Below, piece after piece: positions 1 to 7,685 of a stretch of 64,000 nucleotides of DNA (positions are counted from its first letter, which is position 1; each line of letters starts with the position of its first letter). The position numbers and the translations under genes were made by a program. The DNA is from an uncultured Lachnospiraceae bacterium. GTDB lineage: Bacteria > Bacillota > Clostridia > Lachnospirales > Lachnospiraceae. The stretch covers positions 124,001 through 188,000 of the forward strand of contig CAMWBY010000005.1 of NCBI GenBank assembly GCA_947172645.1, given 5' to 3'. Below the pieces are notes generated by a model that made no database searches, was not told the origin of the DNA, and saw nothing but the letters and a program-made list of their open reading frames with translations.

Positions 1-398
1 CGGCCACGGTCGAAGAACAGTACAGATTGGTGCATGAGGCAGGGGGATTGGTGATTCACGCCCATCCTTTCCGGGTGGCAGGGTATATACCGGAATTACG
101 TCTGTACCCGGAATGGGTGGACGGCGTGGAAGGCATTAATGCAACCCACTCCAATCCCAGGAGCATGGCCCATAACAATCATGAATTTGATATACGGGCG
201 TTGTCCTATGCCCGGACGCACGCCCTGCCTGTCAGCGCAGGGTCCGATATCCATGAGAAGTATCTTTTTGGGGGAGGAATTGCTTTCAGTCGCCGTCTGG
301 TTTCGGCGGCGGACTATGGGGTCGCTTTACGTGAAGGAGACTATGTCCTGACCGACGGCTCAGTGTGGTATGATAAACACGGAAACAGCATAAACTGA
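1..398 (+). CDS. PHP-domain phosphoesterase, C-terminal part
   Basis: The gene enters from the left edge (frame 3; first full codon at 3) and ends at the TGA at 396-398. The visible 131 or so residues hold a HAHPFR motif and later a GSDIH motif followed by a glycine-rich GGG turn. These are the metal-binding His/Asp motifs of the PHP (polymerase and histidinol phosphatase) superfamily. Proteins of this type are soluble metal-dependent phosphoesterases. The substrate cannot be told from this part. The next gene begins about 50 nt downstream on the same strand, so the two may be co-transcribed. The N-terminal half, with the first HxH motif, lies outside the window. Confidence 0.75.
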   Translation, partial: ATVEEQYRLVHEAGGLVIHAHPFRVAGYIPELRLYPEWVDGVEGINATHSNPRSMAHNNHEFDIRALSYARTHALPVSAGSDIHEKYLFGGGIAFSRRLVSAADYGVALREGDYVLTDGSVWYDKHGNSIN

Positions 399-450
399 AC
401 GTGAAAGCAAAATGCAGCGTATGGTCTGTTACAGAAAGAATGGGAAATAT

Positions 451-1518
451 ATGATTAAAAACGGATGGAAAAAATTTGTGGGAGTATTTCTTGCGGCAGC
501 AGTCTCCATGGGAAGCCTGTCGGGCTGTGGGGATGAAAACAGTTTTGGCACTAAGGTGGTGCTTACCACCGGGTTTCATAAAGACGAGGTTTTCAGAATT
601 GAGACGAGCACATGTTCCCTGCCGGAGATTATGGTCTATCTGACTAATATACAGAACCGCTATGAAAGCGTATACGGCACGGAAATCTGGGAGACGAATG
701 TGGATGGCGTGACGCTGGAACAGAACGTGAAGGATATTGCGCTTGCGCAGATTGCACGTATTAAGACCATGAACCTGATGGCGAAACAATTCGAGGTGGA
801 ATTGAGTGAAGAAGAAAAGGCGCAGGTGGAGAATGCGGCGGATGCTTATTACGGTTCCTTAACTGACATGGAGATTGAACGGATGGGTGTATCAAAAGAT
901 ACAGTCAGCAAATTGTACGCGGAGTTTGCCCTGGCGGAGAAGGTGTACCAGTATACGATTAAGGACATTAACCCGGAAATCAGTGACGACGAGGCCCGTA
1001 CTATCACCGTACAGCATATTCTCATTAAGACGTATGCGTTGGATGGAACCGGGAAAAAGATTGCGTATACCGAGCAGGCGAAGAAGGACGCTTATGACCG
1101 GGCCTGTGAAGTGTACAAACTGGTGGAGCAGGGGGAGGATTTTGACGAACTTGTGCGCCGATACAGTGAAGATGACAAGAGCACGTATTCTTTCGGAAAA
1201 GGAGAGATGGACGAGGCGTTCGAGACTGCCGCGTTTAATTTAGGCAAGGATGAGATAAGCGATATTGTGGAATCGGAATATGGCTACCACATTATCAAGT
1301 GCCTCAATACGTTCAATAAGGATGAGACAGATGCCAATAAGGTGAAGATTGTAGACCAACGCCGGGCGGAAGCCTTCGGGCAGGAGTATGATGCCTATGT
1401 GGAGACGCTTACCCGGAACCTGAATGAAGAATTGTGGGACAGCGTTGGGTTCATACATGACGAGAATGTGAAGACGATGGATTTCTTTGAGGTCTATGCG
1501 CAGTATTTTGGGAAGTGA
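451..1518 (+). CDS. PrsA-like parvulin peptidyl-prolyl isomerase lipoprotein
   Basis: A secreted foldase. The N-terminus is a lipoprotein signal (charged KKN, hydrophobic FLAAAV, lipobox LSGC), so the mature protein should be anchored on the outer face of the membrane. An N-terminal SurA/PrsA-like helical region is followed at about residues 180-290 by a parvulin rotamase domain with the VQHILIK start, the FDELVRRYSED segment and a YGYHIIKC end. These domains isomerise Xaa-Pro bonds in exported proteins. I chose the ATG at 451 rather than 412 because it places the signal peptide directly at the start; 412 would add 13 residues and neither start has a strong ribosome-binding site. The next gene encodes another folding factor, HtpG. 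Confidence 0.85.
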   Translation: MIKNGWKKFVGVFLAAAVSMGSLSGCGDENSFGTKVVLTTGFHKDEVFRIETSTCSLPEIMVYLTNIQNRYESVYGTEIWETNVDGVTLEQNVKDIALAQIARIKTMNLMAKQFEVELSEEEKAQVENAADAYYGSLTDMEIERMGVSKDTVSKLYAEFALAEKVYQYTIKDINPEISDDEARTITVQHILIKTYALDGTGKKIAYTEQAKKDAYDRACEVYKLVEQGEDFDELVRRYSEDDKSTYSFGKGEMDEAFETAAFNLGKDEISDIVESEYGYHIIKCLNTFNKDETDANKVKIVDQRRAEAFGQEYDAYVETLTRNLNEELWDSVGFIHDENVKTMDFFEVYAQYFGK

Positions 1519-1549
1519 ATTTTCTTTTTATAAAGTTTTTATAAAATTA

Positions 1550-1576
1550 TTAGCACTCGTTAAGAATGAGTGCTAA
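1550..1576 (+). promoter_or_regulatory. CIRCE operator (HrcA binding site)
   Basis: The sequence is TTAGCACTC-N9-GAGTGCTAA, with both 9-bp arms matching the CIRCE consensus exactly and the spacer exactly 9. CIRCE is the operator of the heat-shock repressor HrcA. It lies 142 nt before htpG and 7 bp upstream of a recognisable -35 box, rather than over the transcription start as in classical groE/dnaK operons. hrcA itself is not in the window. Confidence 0.95.
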
Positions 1577-1583
1577 TTTCTTC

Positions 1584-1612
1584 TTGACTTCTTGGCACGG
1601 GCGTATTAAACT
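1584..1612 (+). promoter_or_regulatory. Putative SigA promoter of htpG
   Basis: A TTGACT box (1584-1589) and a TAAACT box (1607-1612) are separated by 17 bp, a good vegetative promoter. It lies just downstream of the CIRCE operator and would give an htpG leader of roughly 100 nt. The assignment is by consensus only. Confidence 0.6.
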
Positions 1613-1718
1613 ATCCACTAGTAAAGAAATACAGGCAAAGTGATTGCCTTCTCGCGACAAGTCGCTCAGAAATGGCGGTTAGCGTGAAATATTAGAATGA
1701 AGAAAGGAACGTGGCAAA

Positions 1719-3920
1719 ATGGCAGCAAAACATGGTAACTTATCAATCAACAGCGATAATATTTTTCCGATTATCAAAAAATGGCTGTATTCCGACCATG
1801 ACATTTTTTTCCGGGAATTGATTTCCAACGGATGCGATGCAATTACAAAGTTAAAAAAACTGGATATGATGGGCGAATATACGCTCCCGGACGGATATCA
1901 GGCGAAGATTCAGGTGGTTGTAAATCCCGAGGAGAAGACGCTTAAGTTCATCGATAACGGTATCGGCATGACGGCGGGCGAAGTAGAAGAGTACATCAAC
2001 CAGATTGCTTTTTCCGGCGCGACAGACTTTATTGAAAAATACAAAGACAAGGCAAACGAAGACCAGATTATCGGCCATTTCGGCCTGGGATTCTATTCGG
2101 CGTTTATGGTGGCGGATGAGGTGCACATCGACACGCTGTCATATCAGGACGGCGCGCAGGCAGTTCACTGGGAATGCGACGGCGGCACGGAGTTCGACAT
2201 GGAGGAAGGGACAAGGACAGAAGTAGGTACAGAGATTACCCTCTATATCAACGAAGACTGTCTGGAGTTCTGTAATGAGTACAAGGCAAGGGAAGTCATC
2301 AAGAAGTACTGTTCGTTCATGCCTACGGAAATTTACCTGTCCAAGGCCAACACCACGGAGACACAGACCATTAAGGTGGACGAGAAGCTGGATACGGATG
2401 AGGTGGTTGAGGAGATTGCCAAGGAGAAGGAAGAGGACGAACAGAAGCTGAAAATCAAGAAACGTCCTGAACTGCTCAATGAGACCCATCCTCTTTGGAC
2501 GAAGCATCCGAATGAGTGCACCAAGGAAGAGTATCTGGAGTTTTACCGCAAGGTGTTCCAGGATTACAAGGAGCCGCTTTTCTGGATACATTTGAATATG
2601 GATTACCCGTTCAACATGAAAGGAATCCTGTATTTCCCGAAGATTAACATGGAGTATGAGTCCATCGAGGGAACCATCAAATTATACAACAACCAGGTAT
2701 TTATCGCAGACAATATCAAGGAAGTGATTCCCGAGTTCTTACTTTTGTTAAAAGGTGTGATAGACTGTCCTGACCTGCCCCTTAACGTGTCCAGGAGCGC
2801 ATTGCAGAATGACGGGTTTGTAAAGAAAATCAGCGAGTATATCACGAAGAAGGTTGCGGACAAGTTGTCCGGCATGTGCAAGACCGAGAAGGAAGAATAT
2901 GAGAAATACTGGGATGATATCAGTCCTTTCATCAAGTTTGGCTGTCTGAAGGACGACAAGTTCTGCGAGAAGATGACAGATTATATTCTCTTCAAGAATC
3001 TGGACGGCGTATATATGACATTGCCGGAGTGCCTTGAAGTCAATAAAGTCGACCCTGATGAAAAAGAGGACGCTACGGCTAGCGGTTCCGCTGACAGCGA
3101 CGATGTGGGAGCAGCAGAAACTGGTGAAGGTGCAGAAGCTGCCACAGATGATGAAAACACGGAAGCCGTACAGGATAGCGACGCAGACGGGAATGAGGGC
3201 AGCGATGGAACCGGGGCAGTTGACGAGAACGGCGAGAGAGTGGAAGCAGAGATAGTCGATGAAAATGGGGATGATGACTCGGAGGAAGAAACGGAGGACG
3301 AGAAGAAAGAGAAAGTCATCTACTACGTGACAGACGAGAAGCAGCAGAGCCAGTACATCAACATGTTCAAGGCTGCCAAGATGGATGCGGTTATCCTGAC
3401 ACATAATATAGACCAGCCTTTCGTCTCTCAGTTGGAGGCGAAGAACGAGGGCATTAAGTTCCAGAGAATCGATGCTGATTTAACGGACGTCTTCAAGGCA
3501 AAGACTTCCAAGAAGGCGGAGAAGGAGATGGAGGAACAGGCGGAGGCAGTTGCCAAGCTGATGAAGAAAGCCCTTAAGAAAGATGCCATCAAGGTCAAAA
3601 TCGAGAAGCTTAAGAATAAGAAGATTTCTTCTATGATTACGCTGTCCGAGGAGACGCGAAGAATGCAGGATATGATGAAGATGTATTCCATGCAGGGTAT
3701 GGACATGGGGGCGTTTGGCAAGGAAGGCGAGACACTGATTCTGAATGCAAACCATCCGCTTGTACAGTATGTACTGGAGCATCAGGACGGCGAGAATGTG
3801 AAGATGATTTGCGAGCAGCTCTACGACCTGGCACTCTTGCAGCAGGCGCCGCTTGAGCCGGAGGCGATGACGAAGTTTGTAGCCAGGAGCAACGATATTA
3901 TGCTGATGCTGACAAAATAA
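1719..3920 (+). CDS. htpG: HtpG, Hsp90-family ATP-dependent chaperone with acidic insert
   Basis: Cytosolic Hsp90. The N-terminal GHKL ATPase domain shows the helix with catalytic Glu33 (FFRELISN), the DNGIGM loop at 79-84 and the lid motif GHFGLGFYS at 119-127. The middle domain follows, with the conserved catalytic-loop region PLNVSRSALQ near 352-361. At 733 residues it is about 100 longer than usual bacterial HtpG. The excess is largely an acidic, low-complexity stretch at about 445-530, rich in Asp, Glu, Gly, Ala and Ser, inserted in the middle domain before KEKVIYYVTDE. Such a charged region resembles in kind, not position, the charged linker of eukaryotic Hsp90. The start has an AAAGGA-type ribosome site 11 nt upstream. 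A CIRCE element upstream indicates HrcA control. Confidence 0.96.
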   Translation: MAAKHGNLSINSDNIFPIIKKWLYSDHDIFFRELISNGCDAITKLKKLDMMGEYTLPDGYQAKIQVVVNPEEKTLKFIDNGIGMTAGEVEEYINQIAFSGATDFIEKYKDKANEDQIIGHFGLGFYSAFMVADEVHIDTLSYQDGAQAVHWECDGGTEFDMEEGTRTEVGTEITLYINEDCLEFCNEYKAREVIKKYCSFMPTEIYLSKANTTETQTIKVDEKLDTDEVVEEIAKEKEEDEQKLKIKKRPELLNETHPLWTKHPNECTKEEYLEFYRKVFQDYKEPLFWIHLNMDYPFNMKGILYFPKINMEYESIEGTIKLYNNQVFIADNIKEVIPEFLLLLKGVIDCPDLPLNVSRSALQNDGFVKKISEYITKKVADKLSGMCKTEKEEYEKYWDDISPFIKFGCLKDDKFCEKMTDYILFKNLDGVYMTLPECLEVNKVDPDEKEDATASGSADSDDVGAAETGEGAEAATDDENTEAVQDSDADGNEGSDGTGAVDENGERVEAEIVDENGDDDSEEETEDEKKEKVIYYVTDEKQQSQYINMFKAAKMDAVILTHNIDQPFVSQLEAKNEGIKFQRIDADLTDVFKAKTSKKAEKEMEEQAEAVAKLMKKALKKDAIKVKIEKLKNKKISSMITLSEETRRMQDMMKMYSMQGMDMGAFGKEGETLILNANHPLVQYVLEHQDGENVKMICEQLYDLALLQQAPLEPEAMTKFVARSNDIMLMLTK

Positions 3921-3955
3921 GTTATGTAAACTAAATGTGATTACGTAGATGTATG

Positions 3956-3999
3956 AAAAGGGATGAATTTGTGCTGAGGCAGCAGGTTCGTCCCTTTTT
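3956..3999 (+). terminator. Rho-independent terminator after htpG
   Basis: AAAAGGGATGAA (3956-3967) pairs with TTCGTCCCTTTTT (3987-3999), with one G-U pair, and ends in a T-run. It closes the htpG unit before the kinase gene. Confidence 0.8.
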
Positions 4000-4022
4000 A
4001 GAAAACAGGGGGAGGGACTATT

Positions 4023-5378
4023 TTGAAAGCAATCGGTCTTGATATCGGGACGACCACCATCAGTGCGGCGGTCATCGACATGAACAATGGAAAAACAGAA
4101 GAAGCGTACACGATAGGCAATGATAGTTTTCTTCCGGCGGAACATGAGTGGGAGAAACTTCAGGATGCGGGAAAGATTCTTGAGAAGGCGCGGAGGCTTC
4201 TGGATGACATTCTGGAATCACATACAGATATCAGGGTGATTGGGCTGACCGGGCAGATGCACGGGATTGTCTATCTGGATAAGAACGGCAGGCATGTCAG
4301 TCCGCTTTATACCTGGCAGGACGGCAGAGGGGCGCAGACATGTTTTGACGGCAGCAGCCTGTGTGAATTGATTCAAAAAAGATATGACCTGCGGGTATAC
4401 ACCGGGTATGGGCTTGTGACCCATCTGTATCATGTGCGGACAGGACAGGCGCCGGAGGAGGCTGTGAAAATCTGTACGATTATGGATTATCTGGGCATGT
4501 CTCTGACTGGCAGGGTGGAGCCTGTCCTTCACAGCAGCGTTGCGGCGAGCCTTGGATTTTACGATGTGGAAAAAGGATGTTTTATGAAGAAAATACTGGA
4601 ACAGGAAGGGGCGGACACGGCTATTCTGCCGGAGGTGACGGAAGATTTCCAATCCATTGGAACCTATAAAGGAATCCCGGTGGGTGTGGCAATCGGGGAC
4701 AATCAGGCGAGTTTCCTTGGAGCTGTCAGGAGTGCCAGGGACGCGGTTCTTGTCAATATGGGAACCGGAGGGCAGATTTCCGTCTTGTCGGACAGGTGTT
4801 TTGCTGCCAAAGGGATTGAGGCAAGACCCTTCGCACCGGGATGGTTTCTTCTGGTAGGTGCCTCCCTCTGCGGCGGCAGGGCCTATGCGATGTTGGAATC
4901 CTTTTTCAGGAGCTATGCCGAATGCATCGGGGCGGAAGGAATCAACCATTACGAAATGATGGAACGGCTGACGGAACGTGGGGAGCCCCAGGAGAAACTG
5001 AAAGTGTCCACATGCTTCTCCGGGACGAGGGACAAGCCTGGGAAAAGAGGGCATATCAAGAATATCGGAATATCTAATTTTACACCGGAGGCATTTGTTT
5101 ACGGCGTGCTTGACGGGATGGCTGACGAACTTTACGCCATGTACCATAAGATTGCCAAAGGAATTGGCGATTCCAGGAATACGATAATTGCGTCCGGTAA
5201 CGGTATACGAAAGAACCGTCATCTTCAGGATATTATGGGGAAGAAATTCGGGATGAGCCTGCAGATGGCGGAGAATGAAGAAGAGGCGGCGTGCGGAGCC
5301 GCTTTTGCCGGGATGATTGGGACCGGGTTTCTTGCGTTGGAGGATGCTGTTGGGATAGGTGGTTTTCGGGAGGCATAA
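4023..5378 (+). CDS. FGGY-family carbohydrate kinase, sedoheptulokinase-like
   Basis: A cytosolic sugar kinase. The N-terminal phosphate loop is GLDIGTTTISAAV (residues 4-16); GQMHG followed by a TWQDGRG segment (about 77-105) is the substrate-side motif typical of FGGY kinases; the C-terminal half has GDNQASFLGAV and an ASGNGIRKN adenosine-loop region. The GQMHG plus TWQDGR arrangement recalls sedoheptulokinases more than xylulokinases, but the substrate is inferred. The length, 451 residues, fits. The TTG start at 4023 is preferred because a GGGAGGG ribosome site ends 6 nt before it. The gene stands alone between two terminators, with no transporter beside it to suggest the sugar. Confidence 0.85.
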   Translation: MKAIGLDIGTTTISAAVIDMNNGKTEEAYTIGNDSFLPAEHEWEKLQDAGKILEKARRLLDDILESHTDIRVIGLTGQMHGIVYLDKNGRHVSPLYTWQDGRGAQTCFDGSSLCELIQKRYDLRVYTGYGLVTHLYHVRTGQAPEEAVKICTIMDYLGMSLTGRVEPVLHSSVAASLGFYDVEKGCFMKKILEQEGADTAILPEVTEDFQSIGTYKGIPVGVAIGDNQASFLGAVRSARDAVLVNMGTGGQISVLSDRCFAAKGIEARPFAPGWFLLVGASLCGGRAYAMLESFFRSYAECIGAEGINHYEMMERLTERGEPQEKLKVSTCFSGTRDKPGKRGHIKNIGISNFTPEAFVYGVLDGMADELYAMYHKIAKGIGDSRNTIIASGNGIRKNRHLQDIMGKKFGMSLQMAENEEEAACGAAFAGMIGTGFLALEDAVGIGGFREA

Positions 5379-5418
5379 GGAGCTATCCTTTTGATTGCAG
5401 ACAAAACATACATAAAAA

Positions 5419-5453
5419 GTGACCATACCGTTGAAAGGTAAGGTCATTTTTTG
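5419..5453 (+). terminator. Rho-independent terminator after the sugar kinase
   Basis: The arms GTGACC-A-TACC and GGTA-A-GGTCAT (5419-5429 / 5437-5447) form a stem with one A-A mismatch, followed by six T. It separates the kinase from the sigV operon. Confidence 0.85.
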
Positions 5454-5467
5454 TTTTGGATGTTTTC

Positions 5468-5500
5468 TGAAACTTTTCAGGCTCCAAAAAAATCTATATA
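5468..5500 (+). promoter_or_regulatory. ECF-type (autoregulatory) promoter of sigV operon
   Basis: TGAAACTTTT at 5468-5477 is a typical ECF sigma -35 element, and TCTATATAG at 5493-5501 fits the -10 region often seen before clostridial ECF genes. The spacer is about 19 bp. It lies 35 nt upstream of the sigma-factor gene, which suggests autoregulation by its own product. This is a consensus match only. Confidence 0.55.
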
Positions 5501-5534
5501 GTAAAAGAATAAAACAGAAAGGCGCGTACCTGTT

Positions 5535-6035
5535 ATGAAACAAATACTATATGAAAGGTTAATCCAATATATCCTTGAAAATCAAGACCGGTTTTACAGA
5601 GTGGCTTATAGTTACACCAGGCATCAGGAGGACGCTCTTGATGTTGTCCAGAGTGCGGTATGTAAAGCGCTTGAGGCGCATAAAAGCATAAAGAATGAAG
5701 AAGCAATCAAGACCTGGTTTTATAAAATATTGATTAATGAATGCCTGATAGTATTAAAAAAGCGAAAACGGCTTTTGTTGGCCGATGACGCTTTGGAACG
5801 GGAGGAGGTGTATTACGAAAAAGGTTATGAGCAGGATGACGACATGGAAAAGGAACTGGACAGATTGGAACTTGACGTGCAGGGAATTATAAAACTCCGG
5901 TTTTTTGAAGAATTGTCTTTGAAGGAGATTTCCAGTATTACCGGATTAAATTTGAATACGGTGAAAACAAAGCTTTATCGTGGCCTAAAACAGTTGAAAG
6001 AAAATATTCAGGAGGCAGATTTATGGGTAAATTAG
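5535..6035 (+). CDS. sigV: ECF RNA polymerase sigma factor, SigV-like
   Basis: A 166-residue ECF sigma factor. Region 2 (about residues 15-80) contains the YSYTRHQEDALDVVQSAVCKAL helices that contact core enzyme and the -10 element. Region 4 (about 110-160) has the ELSLKEISSITGLNLNTVKTKL helix-turn-helix that reads the -35 element. The stop overlaps the start of the next gene by 13 nt, showing translational coupling. The partner is an RsiV-type anti-sigma factor, which in Bacillus subtilis and relatives makes this the SigV lysozyme-response system. The name rests mainly on that partner; the sigma factor alone could not be assigned so precisely. Confidence 0.85.
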   Translation: MKQILYERLIQYILENQDRFYRVAYSYTRHQEDALDVVQSAVCKALEAHKSIKNEEAIKTWFYKILINECLIVLKKRKRLLLADDALEREEVYYEKGYEQDDDMEKELDRLELDVQGIIKLRFFEELSLKEISSITGLNLNTVKTKLYRGLKQLKENIQEADLWVN

Positions 6036-6910
6036 AAACAATGAAGGAAAGATATGACCAGATTACTATTCCGGAGGAGCTTAATAGCCGGGTACAGCAG
6101 GAGATACAAAAGTCAAGGCAGAAAGAAGAAAAAAGGCGGGATGTCGGCAGCCGCAGGTTCAAGAGGACGATTCGCAGTATAGAGGCGGCCGCAGCAGCCG
6201 TATGCATTCTTTTCACAGCGGCCTTGAATACGAGTCCGGTATTTGCAAAAGAAGCAGGAGAACTTCCGGTGATTGGCGGTTTGGCCCAGATATTGACATT
6301 CCGCTCTTACGAAACGGAACAAGACGATATAAAAGTATCTGTGGAAATCCCAACAATTGAGATGATTGCAGAGGATACCGGGATACCGGTGGATGAGATT
6401 AATCAGGAAATCCTTGACAGATGTAACCAGTATGCGGATGACGCAATGATACGTGCGGAAGAATACAGGACTGCTTTTCTGGAAACAGGCGGGACGCCGG
6501 AAGAGTGGGCGGAGCATCATATAAAAATCACTGTTGGTTATGAGATAAAACAGCAGAGTGATAATTATCTGTCTTTTGTCGTGGGAGGAAGCGAAAACTG
6601 GACGAGTGCCTATCGTGAATCAAAATATTACAACTTGGATTTAAGTACAGGAAAAACTGTCACATTAGAGGATATCCTGGGCGGTAATTATGTGGAACTG
6701 GCAAACAAGAGCATCAGGGAACAGATTGCCGAAAGACAAAAATCAGGGGAAATATTTTTTACAGAAGAGGAAGGAGGTTTTGCGGGGATTTCGGAAGATG
6801 TAAAATTTTATATCAATGAGAATAACCGTCCGGTTATCGTTTTTGGGAAATACGAAATTGCGCCCGGTTCATCGGGAGAAATTGAATTTGAGATTACAGG
6901 AGGAAATTAA
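6023..6910 (+). CDS. rsiV: RsiV-family membrane anti-sigma factor (DUF3298)
   Basis: A 295-residue bitopic protein. A short charged cytoplasmic part with QEIQKSRQKEEKRR should bind the sigma factor; one membrane segment lies at about 52-75 (AAAAAVCILFTAAL); the rest is extracytoplasmic and has the RsiV C-terminal DUF3298-like layout, including NLDLSTGKTVTLEDIL and a final beta strand. In B. subtilis RsiV binds lysozyme directly and is then cut by signal peptidase and RasP to free SigV. The same role is inferred here. The start follows GGAGG by 8 nt and overlaps sigV. Confidence 0.85.
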   Translation: MGKLETMKERYDQITIPEELNSRVQQEIQKSRQKEEKRRDVGSRRFKRTIRSIEAAAAAVCILFTAALNTSPVFAKEAGELPVIGGLAQILTFRSYETEQDDIKVSVEIPTIEMIAEDTGIPVDEINQEILDRCNQYADDAMIRAEEYRTAFLETGGTPEEWAEHHIKITVGYEIKQQSDNYLSFVVGGSENWTSAYRESKYYNLDLSTGKTVTLEDILGGNYVELANKSIREQIAERQKSGEIFFTEEEGGFAGISEDVKFYINENNRPVIVFGKYEIAPGSSGEIEFEITGGN

Positions 6911-6911
6911 A

Positions 6912-7487
6912 ATGAGAAAGAAAATGAAAAGTATGGTCGTTATGGTTCTTGGTTTTGCTCTGACAGGGTCGGTTCTGACGGGATGCGGAGAAAGCCGGCA
7001 GCCCCGCCAGGATACACAGCAGGATATCCCTATGAGTATATCGGAGGAAACCGGAGAGGATTCTGTTGAGAAAAAGACAAAGACAGAGCAGACAGAGGCG
7101 ACAGCGCCAGAAGAGCCGGAGGAAACAGTACAGAGTCAGGAAGGATATGAAGATAACTTTGCGGTTGACAGCGACGCGGCAAAGGCATTTGCGCAAAAAG
7201 TGAAAGAGGCAACCGCCGAAAAGGATTTGGAGGCTCTTGCAGAATTGACTGCATTTCCGGTTTATGTAGGCTTGCCGGGGGTTGATGTGGTAGAAACAAA
7301 AGAACAATTTTTGGAGCTTGGCCCAGATGCGGTGTTTACGGATGAGCTGATGGAGTCCGTAGAAATGGCCGATATTGATAATTTTCAGCCTAGTATGGCG
7401 GGATTTCCCATTTCAGACGGCAGGATAGCAAGCATAAATTTTGGCGTAGTAGACGGGGAACTGGCAATCAACGGAATCAATTATTGA
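6912..7487 (+). CDS. Putative lipoprotein, third gene of sigV operon
   Basis: A 191-residue protein that I do not recognise beyond its export signal. It starts with MRKKMKS, has a hydrophobic core, and a lipobox LTGC ending near residue 22. A long Glu/Thr-rich, probably unstructured linker (about 30-80) leads to a compact C-terminal domain (about 85-190) with alternating charge. This domain looks like a small alpha/beta fold of the NTF2-like size class, but that is only an impression. The ATG at 6912 is chosen because GGAGG lies 8 nt upstream and the signal peptide starts there; rsiV ends 1 nt before. Its place suggests it is made with the envelope-stress response. Confidence 0.7.
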   Translation: MRKKMKSMVVMVLGFALTGSVLTGCGESRQPRQDTQQDIPMSISEETGEDSVEKKTKTEQTEATAPEEPEETVQSQEGYEDNFAVDSDAAKAFAQKVKEATAEKDLEALAELTAFPVYVGLPGVDVVETKEQFLELGPDAVFTDELMESVEMADIDNFQPSMAGFPISDGRIASINFGVVDGELAINGINY

Positions 7488-7624
7488 TTAATGAAAGCGA
7501 GATAACTTTTGTCAAAGTGTATCGCGGTGACGAACTCAATAACCATGTAGCTCAAATGAAGCCGTGGGCAGTCTGCAAAAATCAGGCTTTCCACGGCTCT
7601 ATTCAAGTAAACGTCTTTAGATAC

Positions 7625-7670
7625 AACCAGGCGGGACGGGCATAAAATGTGCCCCCATAACTGCCTGTTT
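7625..7670. terminator. Bidirectional hairpin between convergent genes
   Basis: An outer stem AACCAGGC / GCCTGTT encloses an inner GGGCA-TAAAA-TGTGCCC hairpin. It lies between convergent genes and probably ends transcription on both sides. A second hairpin, GCCGTGG / CCACGGC, is at 7561-7597. Confidence 0.55.
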
Positions 7671-7685
7671 TAGGAAAAGCGCGAT

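Noticed and set aside
4218..5543. A 441-codon open frame on the minus strand opposite the FGGY kinase gene
   Set aside because: It has no ribosome site or domain text and mirrors the kinase codons. The plus-strand kinase is clear, so this is a shadow.
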